This document shows positions 33,846 through 42,245 of a DNA stretch of 64,000 nucleotides, piece by piece. Numbering within the stretch: position 1 is the stretch's first letter; every line of letters starts with the position of its first letter. A model generated the notes under the pieces. The model saw only the letters and a list, made by a program, of their open reading frames with translations, ran no database searches and was not told the origin of the DNA. Position numbers and translations under genes: made by a program. Origin of the DNA: Lachnocurva sp029100405 (GTDB lineage: Bacteria; Bacillota; Clostridia; Lachnospirales; Lachnospiraceae); NCBI GenBank assembly GCA_046263755.1, contig JBJYZC010000007.1, positions 62,001 through 126,000 on the forward strand. The letters are read 5' to 3'.

Positions 33846-34934
33846 TTGAAGGATATAAAGAAAGACCCCTTTGAAGAATATATAAGGAATCTTCCACCTA
33901 CCAGAAAGGAACTGGGACAGGCTTGGCAGACTGCGATTGGATTACAGGATGTGGATGGACTAAAGCCATCTGAATATCTGTATGAGACTGCAAAGAAGAA
34001 TATTGATGGGGAAATCTCTGTGGATGAAGCAGGGGATTTGATCAATAGTTACTATGAGAGCAAAGATGGTCGCTCTGAGGTGGAAGCACGAACAGAAGAA
34101 GCGGATAAGGTGTCTGCAAGAATTGCAAAAATCTTATCAGAGAAGGCGTTTACTTTTTCGCCGACACAGTATTTGTCTATCCATCGTACATTGTTTTTAG
34201 GAATCTTTTCTCATGCCGGAAAGATAAGAGATTATAACGTTACGAAAAAGGAATGGGTTCTTGAAGGGGATACCGTATCCTATGGTGGTGCATCAGAACT
34301 TCGAGAAACGTTGGATTATGACTTTTCTCAGGAAAGAGAATTTCGTTATAACGGATTAACGATGGATGAAGTGATTCATCATTTAGCAGTCTTTATTTCC
34401 AGATTATGGCAAATTCATGTATTCGAAGAAGGAAATACAAGAACGACGGCGGTATTCTTAATCAAATACCTGCGTATGCTAGGATTTGAAGTTGAGAATG
34501 ATTTGTTTGCAGAAAACTCTTGGTATTTTAGAAATGCCTTGGTTAGAGCTAATTATAACAACATTAAAAAGGGCGTCTATGAGACCACTGAGTTTCTAGA
34601 AAAGTTCTTAAGAAATCTTCTCCTGGATGAGAAGCATGAGCTTCATAACAGGGAAATGCATATAAGTGGTAAATTTTTATTGGGTCACGATGAACCGATA
34701 AATGACCCAATAAATGACCCAATAAATGACCCAATAAAATTGGATGATCGTGAACAGCAAATTATTGAGATATTACGAGAAAAGTCTGATTTAACACGTA
34801 AAGAAATGGCGGCTCGTTTAGAATGCTCGGATTCAACAGTTAAGCGTTGCTTACAGTCAATGGTCGAAAAGGGTGTGATCAAACGAATTGGGTCAAATAA
34901 GAAGGGTGGATGGATTATATTGGAGGGAAAATAA
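33846..34934 (+). CDS. Fic family protein with C-terminal winged helix
   Basis: 362 aa from TTG 33846, chosen because AAGGAGGGAAAG precedes it. The Fic core motif is HVFEEGNTRTT (HxFx(D/E)GNxR), so AMP-transfer activity is possible. The N-terminal half has a YLSIHRTLFLGIFSHAGKIRDYN segment as in Fic/Doc subfamily proteins, and the C-terminus a winged helix (REQQIIEILREKSDLTRKEMAARLECSDSTVKRCLQSM). A short INDP repeat links them. Located between hsdS and hsdR, a position where Fic/RhuM-like accessory genes are common; its stop overlaps the hsdR start (TAATG). Confidence 0.9.
   Translation: MKDIKKDPFEEYIRNLPPTRKELGQAWQTAIGLQDVDGLKPSEYLYETAKKNIDGEISVDEAGDLINSYYESKDGRSEVEARTEEADKVSARIAKILSEKAFTFSPTQYLSIHRTLFLGIFSHAGKIRDYNVTKKEWVLEGDTVSYGGASELRETLDYDFSQEREFRYNGLTMDEVIHHLAVFISRLWQIHVFEEGNTRTTAVFLIKYLRMLGFEVENDLFAENSWYFRNALVRANYNNIKKGVYETTEFLEKFLRNLLLDEKHELHNREMHISGKFLLGHDEPINDPINDPINDPIKLDDREQQIIEILREKSDLTRKEMAARLECSDSTVKRCLQSMVEKGVIKRIGSNKKGGWIILEGK
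34695..34730. repeat. Three 12-bp in-frame repeats in fic
   Basis: CC(G/A)ATAAATGAC repeated at 34695, 34707 and 34719, followed by a partial copy; encodes a PIND linker before the winged helix. Copy number changes would keep frame. Confidence 0.88.
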
Positions 34935-37900
34935 TGCCATTTTTTAATATAGTAGCAGCTTCGAATGAGAATACAGTTGTTACAGAGTACGAACCGGTAA
35001 AGTCTCGTTCAGATAGCTATCAGAGTGAAGCTGAATTAGAAAAAGAGTTTATTCGTTTGTTGACCGAGCAGGGGTATACCTATTTACAAATACACAAAGA
35101 AGAGGATTTGATTCGAAATCTGCGCTCTTGCATGGAGGAACTTAATAACTATAAGTTCTCTGATGATGAGTGGAGCAGATTCTTTTCTGATGCTTTAGCA
35201 AATCCGAATGAGCATATTGTTGAGAAAACAAGAAAGATTCAGGAAGATAATGTTCAGGTTTTAAAAAGAGATGATGGATCATCAAAGAACATTACTATCA
35301 TCGATAGAAAGAATATTCATAACAATAAGCTTCAGGTAATCAATCAATATGTGATTGGAACAGAAGAGGGGGCAAGGCACGATAATCGTTATGATGTGAC
35401 CGTTTTGGTAAATGGTCTTCCGCTTGTTCATGTTGAGTTAAAGCGTCGTGGTGTAGCAATCCGTGAAGCCTTTAACCAGATCAATCGCTATCAGAGAGAT
35501 TCATTCTGGGCAGGCTGTGGCTTGTTTGAATATGTCCAGATATTTGTTATCAGTAACGGAACAAATACAAAGTATTATTCTAACAGTACACGCTTTAATG
35601 CAATTAAGGATGCAAGTTCCGGGAAAACAAAGAAGGAAAAGACGAGCAACAGTTTTGAATTCACATCATTTTGGGCGGACTCTAATAATAGAGTGATTCC
35701 GGATTTGATTGATTTTACAAAGACCTTTTTTGCAAAGCATACAATTTTAAATATTCTTACGAAGTATTGTATCTTCACAGCTGAAGATACACTTCTTGTA
35801 ATGCGACCATATCAGATTACGGCGACGGAAAGAATCTTAAATCGTATTGAGATTGCCAATAACTATAAAAAATATGGAGATATTGCCGGTGGTGGATACA
35901 TTTGGCATACAACAGGCTCCGGTAAGACTCTTACATCGTTCAAAGCTGCAAGATTAGCTTCTCAGTTGCCTTATATTGATAAGGTTTTGTTTGTCGTTGA
36001 TCGTAAAGATTTGGATTATCAGACTATGAAGGAGTACGACAGATTTGAAAAGGGAGCTGCTAACTCTAATAGTAATACTACAATTCTAAAACGACAGTTA
36101 GAGGATTCGAATGCGCATATTATTATTACGACCATTCAGAAGCTTTCTACATTCATTAAAAAATATCCTGGGCATGAAGTATTTGAAAAACATGTGGTTA
36201 TCATTTTTGATGAATGCCATAGATCACAGTTTGGAGATATGCATGCAGCTATTGTAAAGAGTTTCAAAAAGTATCATTTATTTGGATTTACAGGAACTCC
36301 TATTTTTGCTGCCAATTCCGGAAGTGCAAGTAAGACGCAGTTTTTTACTACAGCACAAACCTTTGGTGATCAGCTTCATACTTACACAATTGTAGATGCG
36401 ATTAATGATAAAAATGTTCTCCCATTCCGCGTGGATTATATTAAGACTATGGATATGGAAGAAGATATTACAGATGAAATGGTCTGGGATATTAATCGTG
36501 AAAAAACATACATGGCACCGGAACGTATTAAACTGGTTACAAAGTATATCTTGGACCATTTTGATCAAAAGACATATCGTGGCAATAAATCATATTACTA
36601 CAATGCTTTGATGAATATCGGCGAGGTTGCATCCGCTGCAAATGGTAAGGTTGAGGAAGAAAAGCGTAAGCAAAGATTATCAGGATTTAATTCAATCTTT
36701 GCTGTTGCATCTGTGGATATGGCAAAACTGTATTATCAGGAATTCAAGAAGCAGATGGAAGCTGATCCGACAAAGAAACTTCGAATTGCTACCATTTACA
36801 GTTATGGTGCAAATGAGGAAGAAACGGATGGAATCTTAGATGAGGAAAATCCGGAAGATACATCTGCTTTAGATAAGAGCTCGCGTGATTTTTTGGATGA
36901 TGCTATAAAAGATTATAACGAGATGTTTAAAACAAATTATAGTACCGATGGTGACCGATTCCAGAATTACTATAAGGATGTTTCGCTTCGAATGAAGAAT
37001 AAGGAACTGGATTTGCTGATTGTTGTAAATATGTTCCTTACCGGTTTTGATGCAACAACATTAAATACGCTTTGGGTGGATAAGAACTTGAAGATGCATG
37101 GATTGATTCAGGCTTTTTCGCGTACAAATCGTATTCTTAACAGCATTAAGACTTTTGGAAATATTGTATGCTTCAGAAATCTTCAAAAACGTGTTGATAG
37201 TGCAATATCGCTGTTCGGCGATAAGAATGCCGGTGGAATTGTTTTATTGCAGAGCTTTAACGATTACTATTATGGTTATGAGTCTGTAGACGGAACTCCA
37301 ATGCCGGGATACGTGGATATGATAGAAGAGTTGACGGAGAAGTTTCCGTTAACAGATCCACGTATTGAAGGAGAACAGAATCAAAAAGAGTTTATAGCAT
37401 TGTTTGGTGCTTTGCTTCGTATGCGAAATCTTTTGGTATCGTTTGATGAATTCGAGGGTAAAGAAATAATCTCGGAGCGCGATTTGCAGGACTATCTTGG
37501 AAGATACCAGGATTTGCGTGATGAATGGAAGCGTAAGAGAGAAAATGGTGAAAGCACCGATATAATTGATGATATTGTCTTTGAAATCGAGTTGATTAAG
37601 CAGATTGACATCAATATCGATTATATTTTGATGCTTGTAAAGAAGTACCATGATAGTCACGGAGAAGATAAAGAAGTTCTGATTACTATCCGTAAGGCAA
37701 TTGATGCAAGTCCTGAACTTCGAAGCAAGAAGCAACTGATTGAAAACTTTATTATGGGTATCAATGAGGTTGATGATGTTCTAGTTGAATGGCAGGATTA
37801 TGTCGTTCAGCAAAGGGAACATGATTTGGAAGCCCTTATCGAGAGTGAAAGACTAAAGCCGGATGAAACCAGAAAGTTCATCGAAAATGCATTCCGAGAT

Positions 37901-38071
37901 GGTGAGATTAAAACGACCGGAACGGATATTGATAAGCTTCTTCCACCAGTATCACGATTTGGTGGTAGTAATAGAGCTGAGATGAAGAAAGGTGTCATCG
38001 ACAGACTGATGGCTTATTTCGAGCGGTTCTATGGAATGACAAATGCGAAGTTTAATAAGGAAGATGAATAA
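34934..38071 (+). CDS. hsdR: Type I restriction enzyme R subunit
   Basis: 1045 aa, full length. N-terminal nuclease domain with LPLVHVELKRRG (PD-ExK lysine), then SF2 translocase motifs: HTTGSGKTLTSFKAA (Walker A), IFDECHRSQFG (DEAH-like) and FGFTGTPIF, and a helical C-terminal region. It needs HsdM and HsdS to find and methylate sites; in this window hsdM is absent and hsdS is a fragment, so the complex cannot be assembled from local genes. AT-rich compared with the flanking chromosome. Confidence 0.93.
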   Translation: MPFFNIVAASNENTVVTEYEPVKSRSDSYQSEAELEKEFIRLLTEQGYTYLQIHKEEDLIRNLRSCMEELNNYKFSDDEWSRFFSDALANPNEHIVEKTRKIQEDNVQVLKRDDGSSKNITIIDRKNIHNNKLQVINQYVIGTEEGARHDNRYDVTVLVNGLPLVHVELKRRGVAIREAFNQINRYQRDSFWAGCGLFEYVQIFVISNGTNTKYYSNSTRFNAIKDASSGKTKKEKTSNSFEFTSFWADSNNRVIPDLIDFTKTFFAKHTILNILTKYCIFTAEDTLLVMRPYQITATERILNRIEIANNYKKYGDIAGGGYIWHTTGSGKTLTSFKAARLASQLPYIDKVLFVVDRKDLDYQTMKEYDRFEKGAANSNSNTTILKRQLEDSNAHIIITTIQKLSTFIKKYPGHEVFEKHVVIIFDECHRSQFGDMHAAIVKSFKKYHLFGFTGTPIFAANSGSASKTQFFTTAQTFGDQLHTYTIVDAINDKNVLPFRVDYIKTMDMEEDITDEMVWDINREKTYMAPERIKLVTKYILDHFDQKTYRGNKSYYYNALMNIGEVASAANGKVEEEKRKQRLSGFNSIFAVASVDMAKLYYQEFKKQMEADPTKKLRIATIYSYGANEEETDGILDEENPEDTSALDKSSRDFLDDAIKDYNEMFKTNYSTDGDRFQNYYKDVSLRMKNKELDLLIVVNMFLTGFDATTLNTLWVDKNLKMHGLIQAFSRTNRILNSIKTFGNIVCFRNLQKRVDSAISLFGDKNAGGIVLLQSFNDYYYGYESVDGTPMPGYVDMIEELTEKFPLTDPRIEGEQNQKEFIALFGALLRMRNLLVSFDEFEGKEIISERDLQDYLGRYQDLRDEWKRKRENGESTDIIDDIVFEIELIKQIDINIDYILMLVKKYHDSHGEDKEVLITIRKAIDASPELRSKKQLIENFIMGINEVDDVLVEWQDYVVQQREHDLEALIESERLKPDETRKFIENAFRDGEIKTTGTDIDKLLPPVSRFGGSNRAEMKKGVIDRLMAYFERFYGMTNAKFNKEDE

Positions 38072-38101
38072 TCTTTGCAATAAATAAAGAAGTACAGACC
38101 A

Positions 38102-38287
38102 TTGCTGGAGTATCCAATTAATGTAACAATTGATACAAATGTTTTTGATGCGTGTAAGTACAATTTGTCAAAGGATAGTACTTTACAAATTTTGGCTAAT
38201 TATGTAAGGGACGGAAAGGTAAAGGTGTATCTTAGCAATATTGTTCTAGAATACCTGGTGACAGGAACAGTTAAACATAGAAAATAG
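38102..38287 (+). pseudogene. PIN-domain (DUF4935-like) gene truncated at hotspot copy 2
   Basis: 61 codons: INVTIDTNVFDACKYN is the first PIN acidic motif and VKVYLSNIVLEY the next strand. The frame then runs into AATACCTGGTGACAGG, shared exactly with the phosphatase end, and stops 35 bp later. The C-terminal two thirds of the domain are gone. Confidence 0.7.
38253..38273 (+). repeat. Hotspot core repeat, copy 2
   Basis: CCTGGTGACAGGAACAGTTAA, two changes from copy 1; AATACCTGGTGACAGG is identical to copy 1 over 16 bp. Ends the hsdS'-fic-hsdR-PIN' module. Confidence 0.85.
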
Positions 38288-38342
38288 CAGGATATAAGCT
38301 TTATATTTTTCCCAAAAGAGATTGAAATGATAGGAGTGTTCA

Positions 38343-39248
38343 ATGTCAAAACTGGATTCGTTCAACCTCGGCGAATTATATCGAGATTTAAGAATAGCGA
38401 GAGGTTTGAAAATGAAAGATATCGTGAACCAAAACCTCTCCCAAGCTCAATTGTCAAAATTTGAAAATGGACTTACTATGCTCTCCGCTGACAAATTATT
38501 AATTGCTATTTCCGCTATTCATATGAGTTTGGCCGAATTCGAACATGCTTATAATCAATACGAAGACTCCAATTTTTTTAAACAAGCAAAGAAGATATCC
38601 AGTCTACATGGGAAAAAAGATGTGAATGGCTTAAAAGACCTCTTAAGCCATTATGATACATCTTCCGAATCCTATGATATTTATAATCAGCTCAATTGTT
38701 TAGTCATCAAATCAGCTATTAAAGATTTGGAAGCTGATTACCCTATTTCCGAAACAGAAGTAGAACAAATTACAGCATATTTGTACAGTATTGAAGACTG
38801 GACAGAATATGAGCTCTTTATATTTGGAAACACTTTACAGGTATTATCAACCAGTAATCTTGTATTCCTTGGAAAAGCATTTATAAAGCGTGATTCCATT
38901 TATTTATCTCTTCCAAATAACAGGCATCGGACTCACCTTGTTCTAATTAATATCATCTTCGAATTGATTAAAAGAAGTCAAGATAAAACAGCAGAATTAT
39001 TTATCAAACATTTAGAAACTATCCTTGATTCTCAAGATATGTTTGCCAGAGCCTTTCTAATATTCTTTCAAAAAATACTAGATTTTCGTAATGGAAAGAT
39101 AACACAGAGGGCATCTTTAGAAAACTATATTCAATCCCTTTGGTCTCTTGGCTTTAATAACATTGCTGCTTTTTTACAGGATAATTTAGAGGACTTATTA
39201 CCAAATGATATGATCGACCCAGTGATTCCTATTAAAACAAGACCATAA
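38343..39248 (+). CDS. Rgg/MutR-like transcriptional regulator
   Basis: 301 aa. N-terminal XRE helix-turn-helix (LGELYRDLRIARGLKMKDIVNQNLSQAQLSKFENGL) and an all-helical C-terminal domain of the type found in Rgg/GadR/MutR regulators, which bind short signalling peptides. It is convergent with an MFS exporter and only 1.3 kb from a 22-aa peptide gene. Its last 118 bp overlap the 3' end of the exporter gene on the other strand. AT-rich, consistent with transfer. Confidence 0.8.
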   Translation: MSKLDSFNLGELYRDLRIARGLKMKDIVNQNLSQAQLSKFENGLTMLSADKLLIAISAIHMSLAEFEHAYNQYEDSNFFKQAKKISSLHGKKDVNGLKDLLSHYDTSSESYDIYNQLNCLVIKSAIKDLEADYPISETEVEQITAYLYSIEDWTEYELFIFGNTLQVLSTSNLVFLGKAFIKRDSIYLSLPNNRHRTHLVLINIIFELIKRSQDKTAELFIKHLETILDSQDMFARAFLIFFQKILDFRNGKITQRASLENYIQSLWSLGFNNIAAFLQDNLEDLLPNDMIDPVIPIKTRP

Positions 39249-40429
39249 ACAATAAATGCCCAATAAACCGCACGCCTACTTGTTGTAGAAATGAAAGGAA
39301 ACACCATACTGGTAATTGGCGGGGTTAAAACCAGTAAAGCATTTACGCTCGTAACTATACCACCAAGCCTTTCTATCGGATATTCATTCACTATTTCAGC
39401 GGAAAATTTTGGTGAAACAATCCCTAACAGCCATGATATCCCAGCAGTGGCAACATAAATCATCCAAATACTATTCATTAAGAAACCCACGCCGACAATA
39501 AGAATCAATAAATCCGCGATAAAATAATCTATGGAATACTTGATTGTGGTTTTATGATTCCTAACAGATACAGCATTTCCAAGAATCATAAAAACAGTTA
39601 TAAGACCGGATAATATAGATATCTTCACCGGACGGCTTATGCTGTTTAATTCATTGTTCGAAAAAATAAATATTGCAAAAATTGGTGATAAACCGCCAAA
39701 AAATCCGTTCAACATTGCCAGCTGAACAATATCTATCAGTCTTCTTTTCCCTGATATAATCGACTTCAAGTTGTCTTTTATTGTGATAAGTGGATTCTCT
39801 TCATCGATTACTCGAATACGATTCTCATAAGTCTTAATTTTTGGGATCGCCATCCAATATAAAATTGATACAACAATAAATACGCCTGCGTTGAATACCG
39901 CCAATATACTTTCCGTACTAATTGTTAATACGAATGCACCTATAAATGTTGCTAGGACTGTTACTATTTGTGTACTAAGACTGATGACTCCTTGTGCTTT
40001 TTCCATCTGGTCTGCCGCAATCAAGGATTTAGTAAATGGCGAGAATAGTGCTGAAGAATAGTTTCCGGCCATATCTGACATAAAGTTGAAAATAGCGGAC
40101 CAAATAATAATATAAAAAGTTGGCGTAAAGTGAAAAAGTATTCCTATTCCAAGATACATCAACGCCCGGAAGAAAGAACTTCTCACGATCTGTATTAATT
40201 TATTTTGCTTCTTATCCGCAATGACCCCGATGAATATACTCATCAAAATCGGTAATGTCTCTGAAACCGAAACAATCATTACTGCAAAACCAGCATTCTC
40301 TACACCACTTGATGCTGTAAGCAGGGCAGTATAAAACAGTTTATCTCCTATTTTAGATAATAAATTAATACCTGTTAGTTTTGAAAACAGGCGGTTTTCT
40401 TTCAAGAATTTGATCATTCGCTGCCACAA
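39131..40429 (-). CDS. MFS transporter, possible peptide or drug exporter
   Basis: 432 aa with about 12 membrane helices; IGDKLFYTALLTASSG, VSETLPILMSIFIGVIADKKQNK (the loop 2-3 motif) and a matching second half mark the major facilitator family. It lies downstream of a small peptide gene and a terminator-like hairpin on the same strand, and is convergent with an Rgg-like regulator, suggesting export of the peptide. Its 3' end overlaps the regulator's by 118 bp. Confidence 0.85.
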   Translation of the reverse strand: MWQRMIKFLKENRLFSKLTGINLLSKIGDKLFYTALLTASSGVENAGFAVMIVSVSETLPILMSIFIGVIADKKQNKLIQIVRSSFFRALMYLGIGILFHFTPTFYIIIWSAIFNFMSDMAGNYSSALFSPFTKSLIAADQMEKAQGVISLSTQIVTVLATFIGAFVLTISTESILAVFNAGVFIVVSILYWMAIPKIKTYENRIRVIDEENPLITIKDNLKSIISGKRRLIDIVQLAMLNGFFGGLSPIFAIFIFSNNELNSISRPVKISILSGLITVFMILGNAVSVRNHKTTIKYSIDYFIADLLILIVGVGFLMNSIWMIYVATAGISWLLGIVSPKFSAEIVNEYPIERLGGIVTSVNALLVLTPPITSMVFPFISTTSRRAVYWAFIVYGLVLIGITGSIISFGNKSSKLSCKKAAMLLKPRDQRD

Positions 40430-40446
40430 TCCTTACTACTGTTAAA

Positions 40447-40485
40447 AGCTGAATTTGGTAAATATTATTGTTACCAAATTCAGCT
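40447..40485 (-). terminator. Strong hairpin between small peptide gene and MFS gene
   Basis: AGCTGAATTTGGTAA (40447-40461) and its exact complement (40471-40485), 9-base loop; on the minus strand it is followed by TTTTAA. It should release most transcripts after the peptide and let a fraction continue into the exporter, as seen behind precursor-peptide genes. Confidence 0.7.
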
Positions 40486-40508
40486 TCCACAAAAAAACCA
40501 ATATAGGA

Positions 40509-40577
40509 TTAATCAAAAAAATGCTGAACCCCAGAGTTCCTGTCTGCTGCAATTTCTTTAATTTGTTCTAGTTTCAT
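40509..40577 (-). CDS. Candidate 22-aa signalling or precursor peptide
   Basis: ATG at 40577 preceded by GAGGTGATGATT (ideal GAGG spacing). The peptide starts MKLEQIKEIAADR, ends SGVQHFFD, and has 22 residues. It is not hydrophobic like a typical SHP pheromone; a charged leader-like front and a Phe-Phe-Asp tail would suit a modified or processed peptide, but no modifying enzyme is present. Context is a regulator of the Rgg type and an MFS exporter, with an internal terminator. Confidence 0.55.
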   Translation of the reverse strand: MKLEQIKEIAADRNSGVQHFFD

Positions 40578-40595
40578 AATCATCACCTCGCTGTG

Positions 40596-40653
40596 CATAT
40601 CCTATCATAAGATATGCATTATTCACGGAATATTCAAATATGAATATTCCGTG
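40596..40653. promoter_or_regulatory. Palindromes upstream of the peptide gene; likely regulator site
   Basis: CACGGAATATTCA (40624-40636) and its exact complement (40641-40653) with a 4-bp spacer, plus GCATATC/GATATGC (about 40596-40618) over the expected -10 region of the peptide gene (minus strand TATGAT). Position just upstream of the promoter fits an activator such as the Rgg-like protein. Confidence 0.6.
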
Positions 40654-40737
40654 GTGAGGCATGCCATAAAACATGCAATTCACACCCTAGAAATTTACAC
40701 ATGGCCTTTTGTCACCAATCTATCGTGAATTGAAATA

Positions 40738-40758
40738 TCTAGTGACAGGCACTGCTAA
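40738..40758 (+). repeat. Hotspot core repeat, copy 3
   Basis: TCTAGTGACAGGCACTGCTAA, preceded by TTGAAATA. Ends the regulator-peptide-MFS module. GAAATATCT before the core is shared with copy 6 and nearly with copies 4 and 7. Confidence 0.88.
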
Positions 40759-40779
40759 GCAGATGGACCAGAAGAAGAG

Positions 40780-40821
40780 AATATCCTGCTTCGTAAAATT
40801 ACGAGGCAGGATATTTTTTTA
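40780..40821 (+). terminator. Terminator between hotspot copy 3 and the GntR operon
   Basis: 17-base arms 40780-40796 and 40799-40815 (AATATCCTGC... / ...GCAGGATATT) with one G-T pair, followed by TTTTTT. It isolates the incoming operon from upstream transcription. Confidence 0.85.
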
Positions 40822-40831
40822 TAAAAACCTA

Positions 40832-40876
40832 TTGACATTCAGCTGTTCTAACTGTATATATAACATATAAACAGTT
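40832..40876 (+). promoter_or_regulatory. Promoter and operator of GntR-ABC operon
   Basis: TTGACA (40832-40837), 17-bp spacer, TATATA (40855-40860). AACTGT (40850-40855) and ACAGTT (40871-40876) form an inverted repeat across the -10/start region, a likely site for the YtrA-type repressor encoded next. Confidence 0.8.
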
Positions 40877-40905
40877 GGCACCGAAATAAAAAAGGTGGTG
40901 AGACT

Positions 40906-41286
40906 TTGAAAATCTTACAGAATAATGGCGTTCCAATTTATCAGCAGATTGCTGATGACTTCAGAGAACAGATCATGAATGGAAAGATCAAGGAGGGTAG
41001 CTACCTCCCATCCATTCGTTCCTTGGCCAAGGACTTAAAGATTAGCGTCATTACAACCATGAAGGCCTATGAACTCCTCCAGGAGGAAGGCCTAGTCTCT
41101 GCAATACAGGGCAAGGGCTACATTGTGAATCCCCAGGATACAGAGATGATGATGGAGCAGCAGATGAGAAAGGTAGAAGCGGCATTATCAGAAGCCATTA
41201 AAGCTGCTGATGTGGCAGGAATTACCGATCAGGAATTGATGGATACCCTACAGATGCTTCTTAAGATTAACCGTGAGGACGTATAA
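40906..41286 (+). CDS. GntR-family repressor, YtrA subfamily
   Basis: 126 aa from TTG 40906 (AAGGTGGTGAG upstream). GVPIYQQIADDFREQIMNGKIKEGSYLPSIRSLAKDLKIS is the winged-helix; the short C-terminal helical tail (about 50 aa) is typical of YtrA regulators, which control adjacent ABC transporters in response to envelope stress. Confidence 0.92.
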   Translation: MKILQNNGVPIYQQIADDFREQIMNGKIKEGSYLPSIRSLAKDLKISVITTMKAYELLQEEGLVSAIQGKGYIVNPQDTEMMMEQQMRKVEAALSEAIKAADVAGITDQELMDTLQMLLKINREDV

Positions 41287-41324
41287 GATAACACGGTTTA
41301 TATTTCCAAAAGAAAGGGATTGTT

Positions 41325-42236
41325 ATGGAGTTTGAAAAAGTTATAGATGGGAAAAATATAAGTAAGAAATATAAGAACTTTGCCTTAGACCTTCCGAAGC
41401 TGGAAGTACCCAAGGGATTTGCAACGGCACTGATTGGAGAGAATGGAGCCGGTAAAACCACCCTTCTAAATATCCTGTCTGGTATTCGCATGGACTATAA
41501 GGGAGAGTTAACCTTCTTCGGAACAGAGAAGGCTGGTGGATTTTCAGAGAATCAGGCTATGAGAGAGCGGATTGGTTATACCGGTGCCAACGATTACTTC
41601 ATGCCAGAGTGGTCCATTAAGCAGGTATTAACTGCCAATGAGCTTCTCTTTGATGGCTTTCATAAGGATCGATTCATGGCCCTGATGAAGGAGCTAAATA
41701 TTCCATCCGATCAGGGAATTAAGGGATGGAAGAAGGTATCCAAGCTATCCGATGGTAATCGGATGAAGCTTGAGATTGCATCGGTGCTAGCGAGAGATAC
41801 GGATCTCTTAATTATGGATGAGCCAGCATCTCCGTTGGATCCTTTGATGCGAGACAAGCTATGCGACCTGATTCGTGACTATATCGAAGATGGGGAGGGA
41901 GAGAAGTCTGTATTCTTTTCTACCCATAACATTGCAGACATGGAGAATGTCACCGATTATGTGATCCTGATGGAAGAGGGCAGAATTGTAGAGCAGGGCT
42001 TTACAGAGGAACTAAAGGAAAAGTACATCATGGTTCGTGCAGATGCAGACCAGAGTGACCGCTTGAAGGATAAGATTCTAGGCGCGCACAGATCCTCCTT
42101 TGGTATCGATGGCATCATGCGTAGAGAGGATATAGATCTGGCAGAGTCCTGTGGAGCTGCCATTGAGACAGCGAATTTGACTGAGATAGTTGTTGCACTG
42201 ATGAAAACCTATACGAGCCTGGAATTAGGAAAGTAG
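41325..42236 (+). CDS. ABC transporter ATP-binding protein (YtrB-like)
   Basis: 303 aa. Walker A IGENGAGKTTLL, signature KLSDGNRMKLEIA (a degenerate LSGGQ, common in this group), Walker B LLIMDEPASPLDP. A C-terminal extension of about 70 aa follows. Energises the two membrane proteins encoded next; RBS AGAAAGGGATTGTT. Confidence 0.92.
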   Translation: MEFEKVIDGKNISKKYKNFALDLPKLEVPKGFATALIGENGAGKTTLLNILSGIRMDYKGELTFFGTEKAGGFSENQAMRERIGYTGANDYFMPEWSIKQVLTANELLFDGFHKDRFMALMKELNIPSDQGIKGWKKVSKLSDGNRMKLEIASVLARDTDLLIMDEPASPLDPLMRDKLCDLIRDYIEDGEGEKSVFFSTHNIADMENVTDYVILMEEGRIVEQGFTEELKEKYIMVRADADQSDRLKDKILGAHRSSFGIDGIMRREDIDLAESCGAAIETANLTEIVVALMKTYTSLELGK

Positions 42237-42245
42237 GAGGGTGCT

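Noticed and set aside
34695..34730. Frameshift or assembly artefact in fic
   Set aside because: The 12-bp repeats keep frame and encode a short linker before a sound winged-helix domain.
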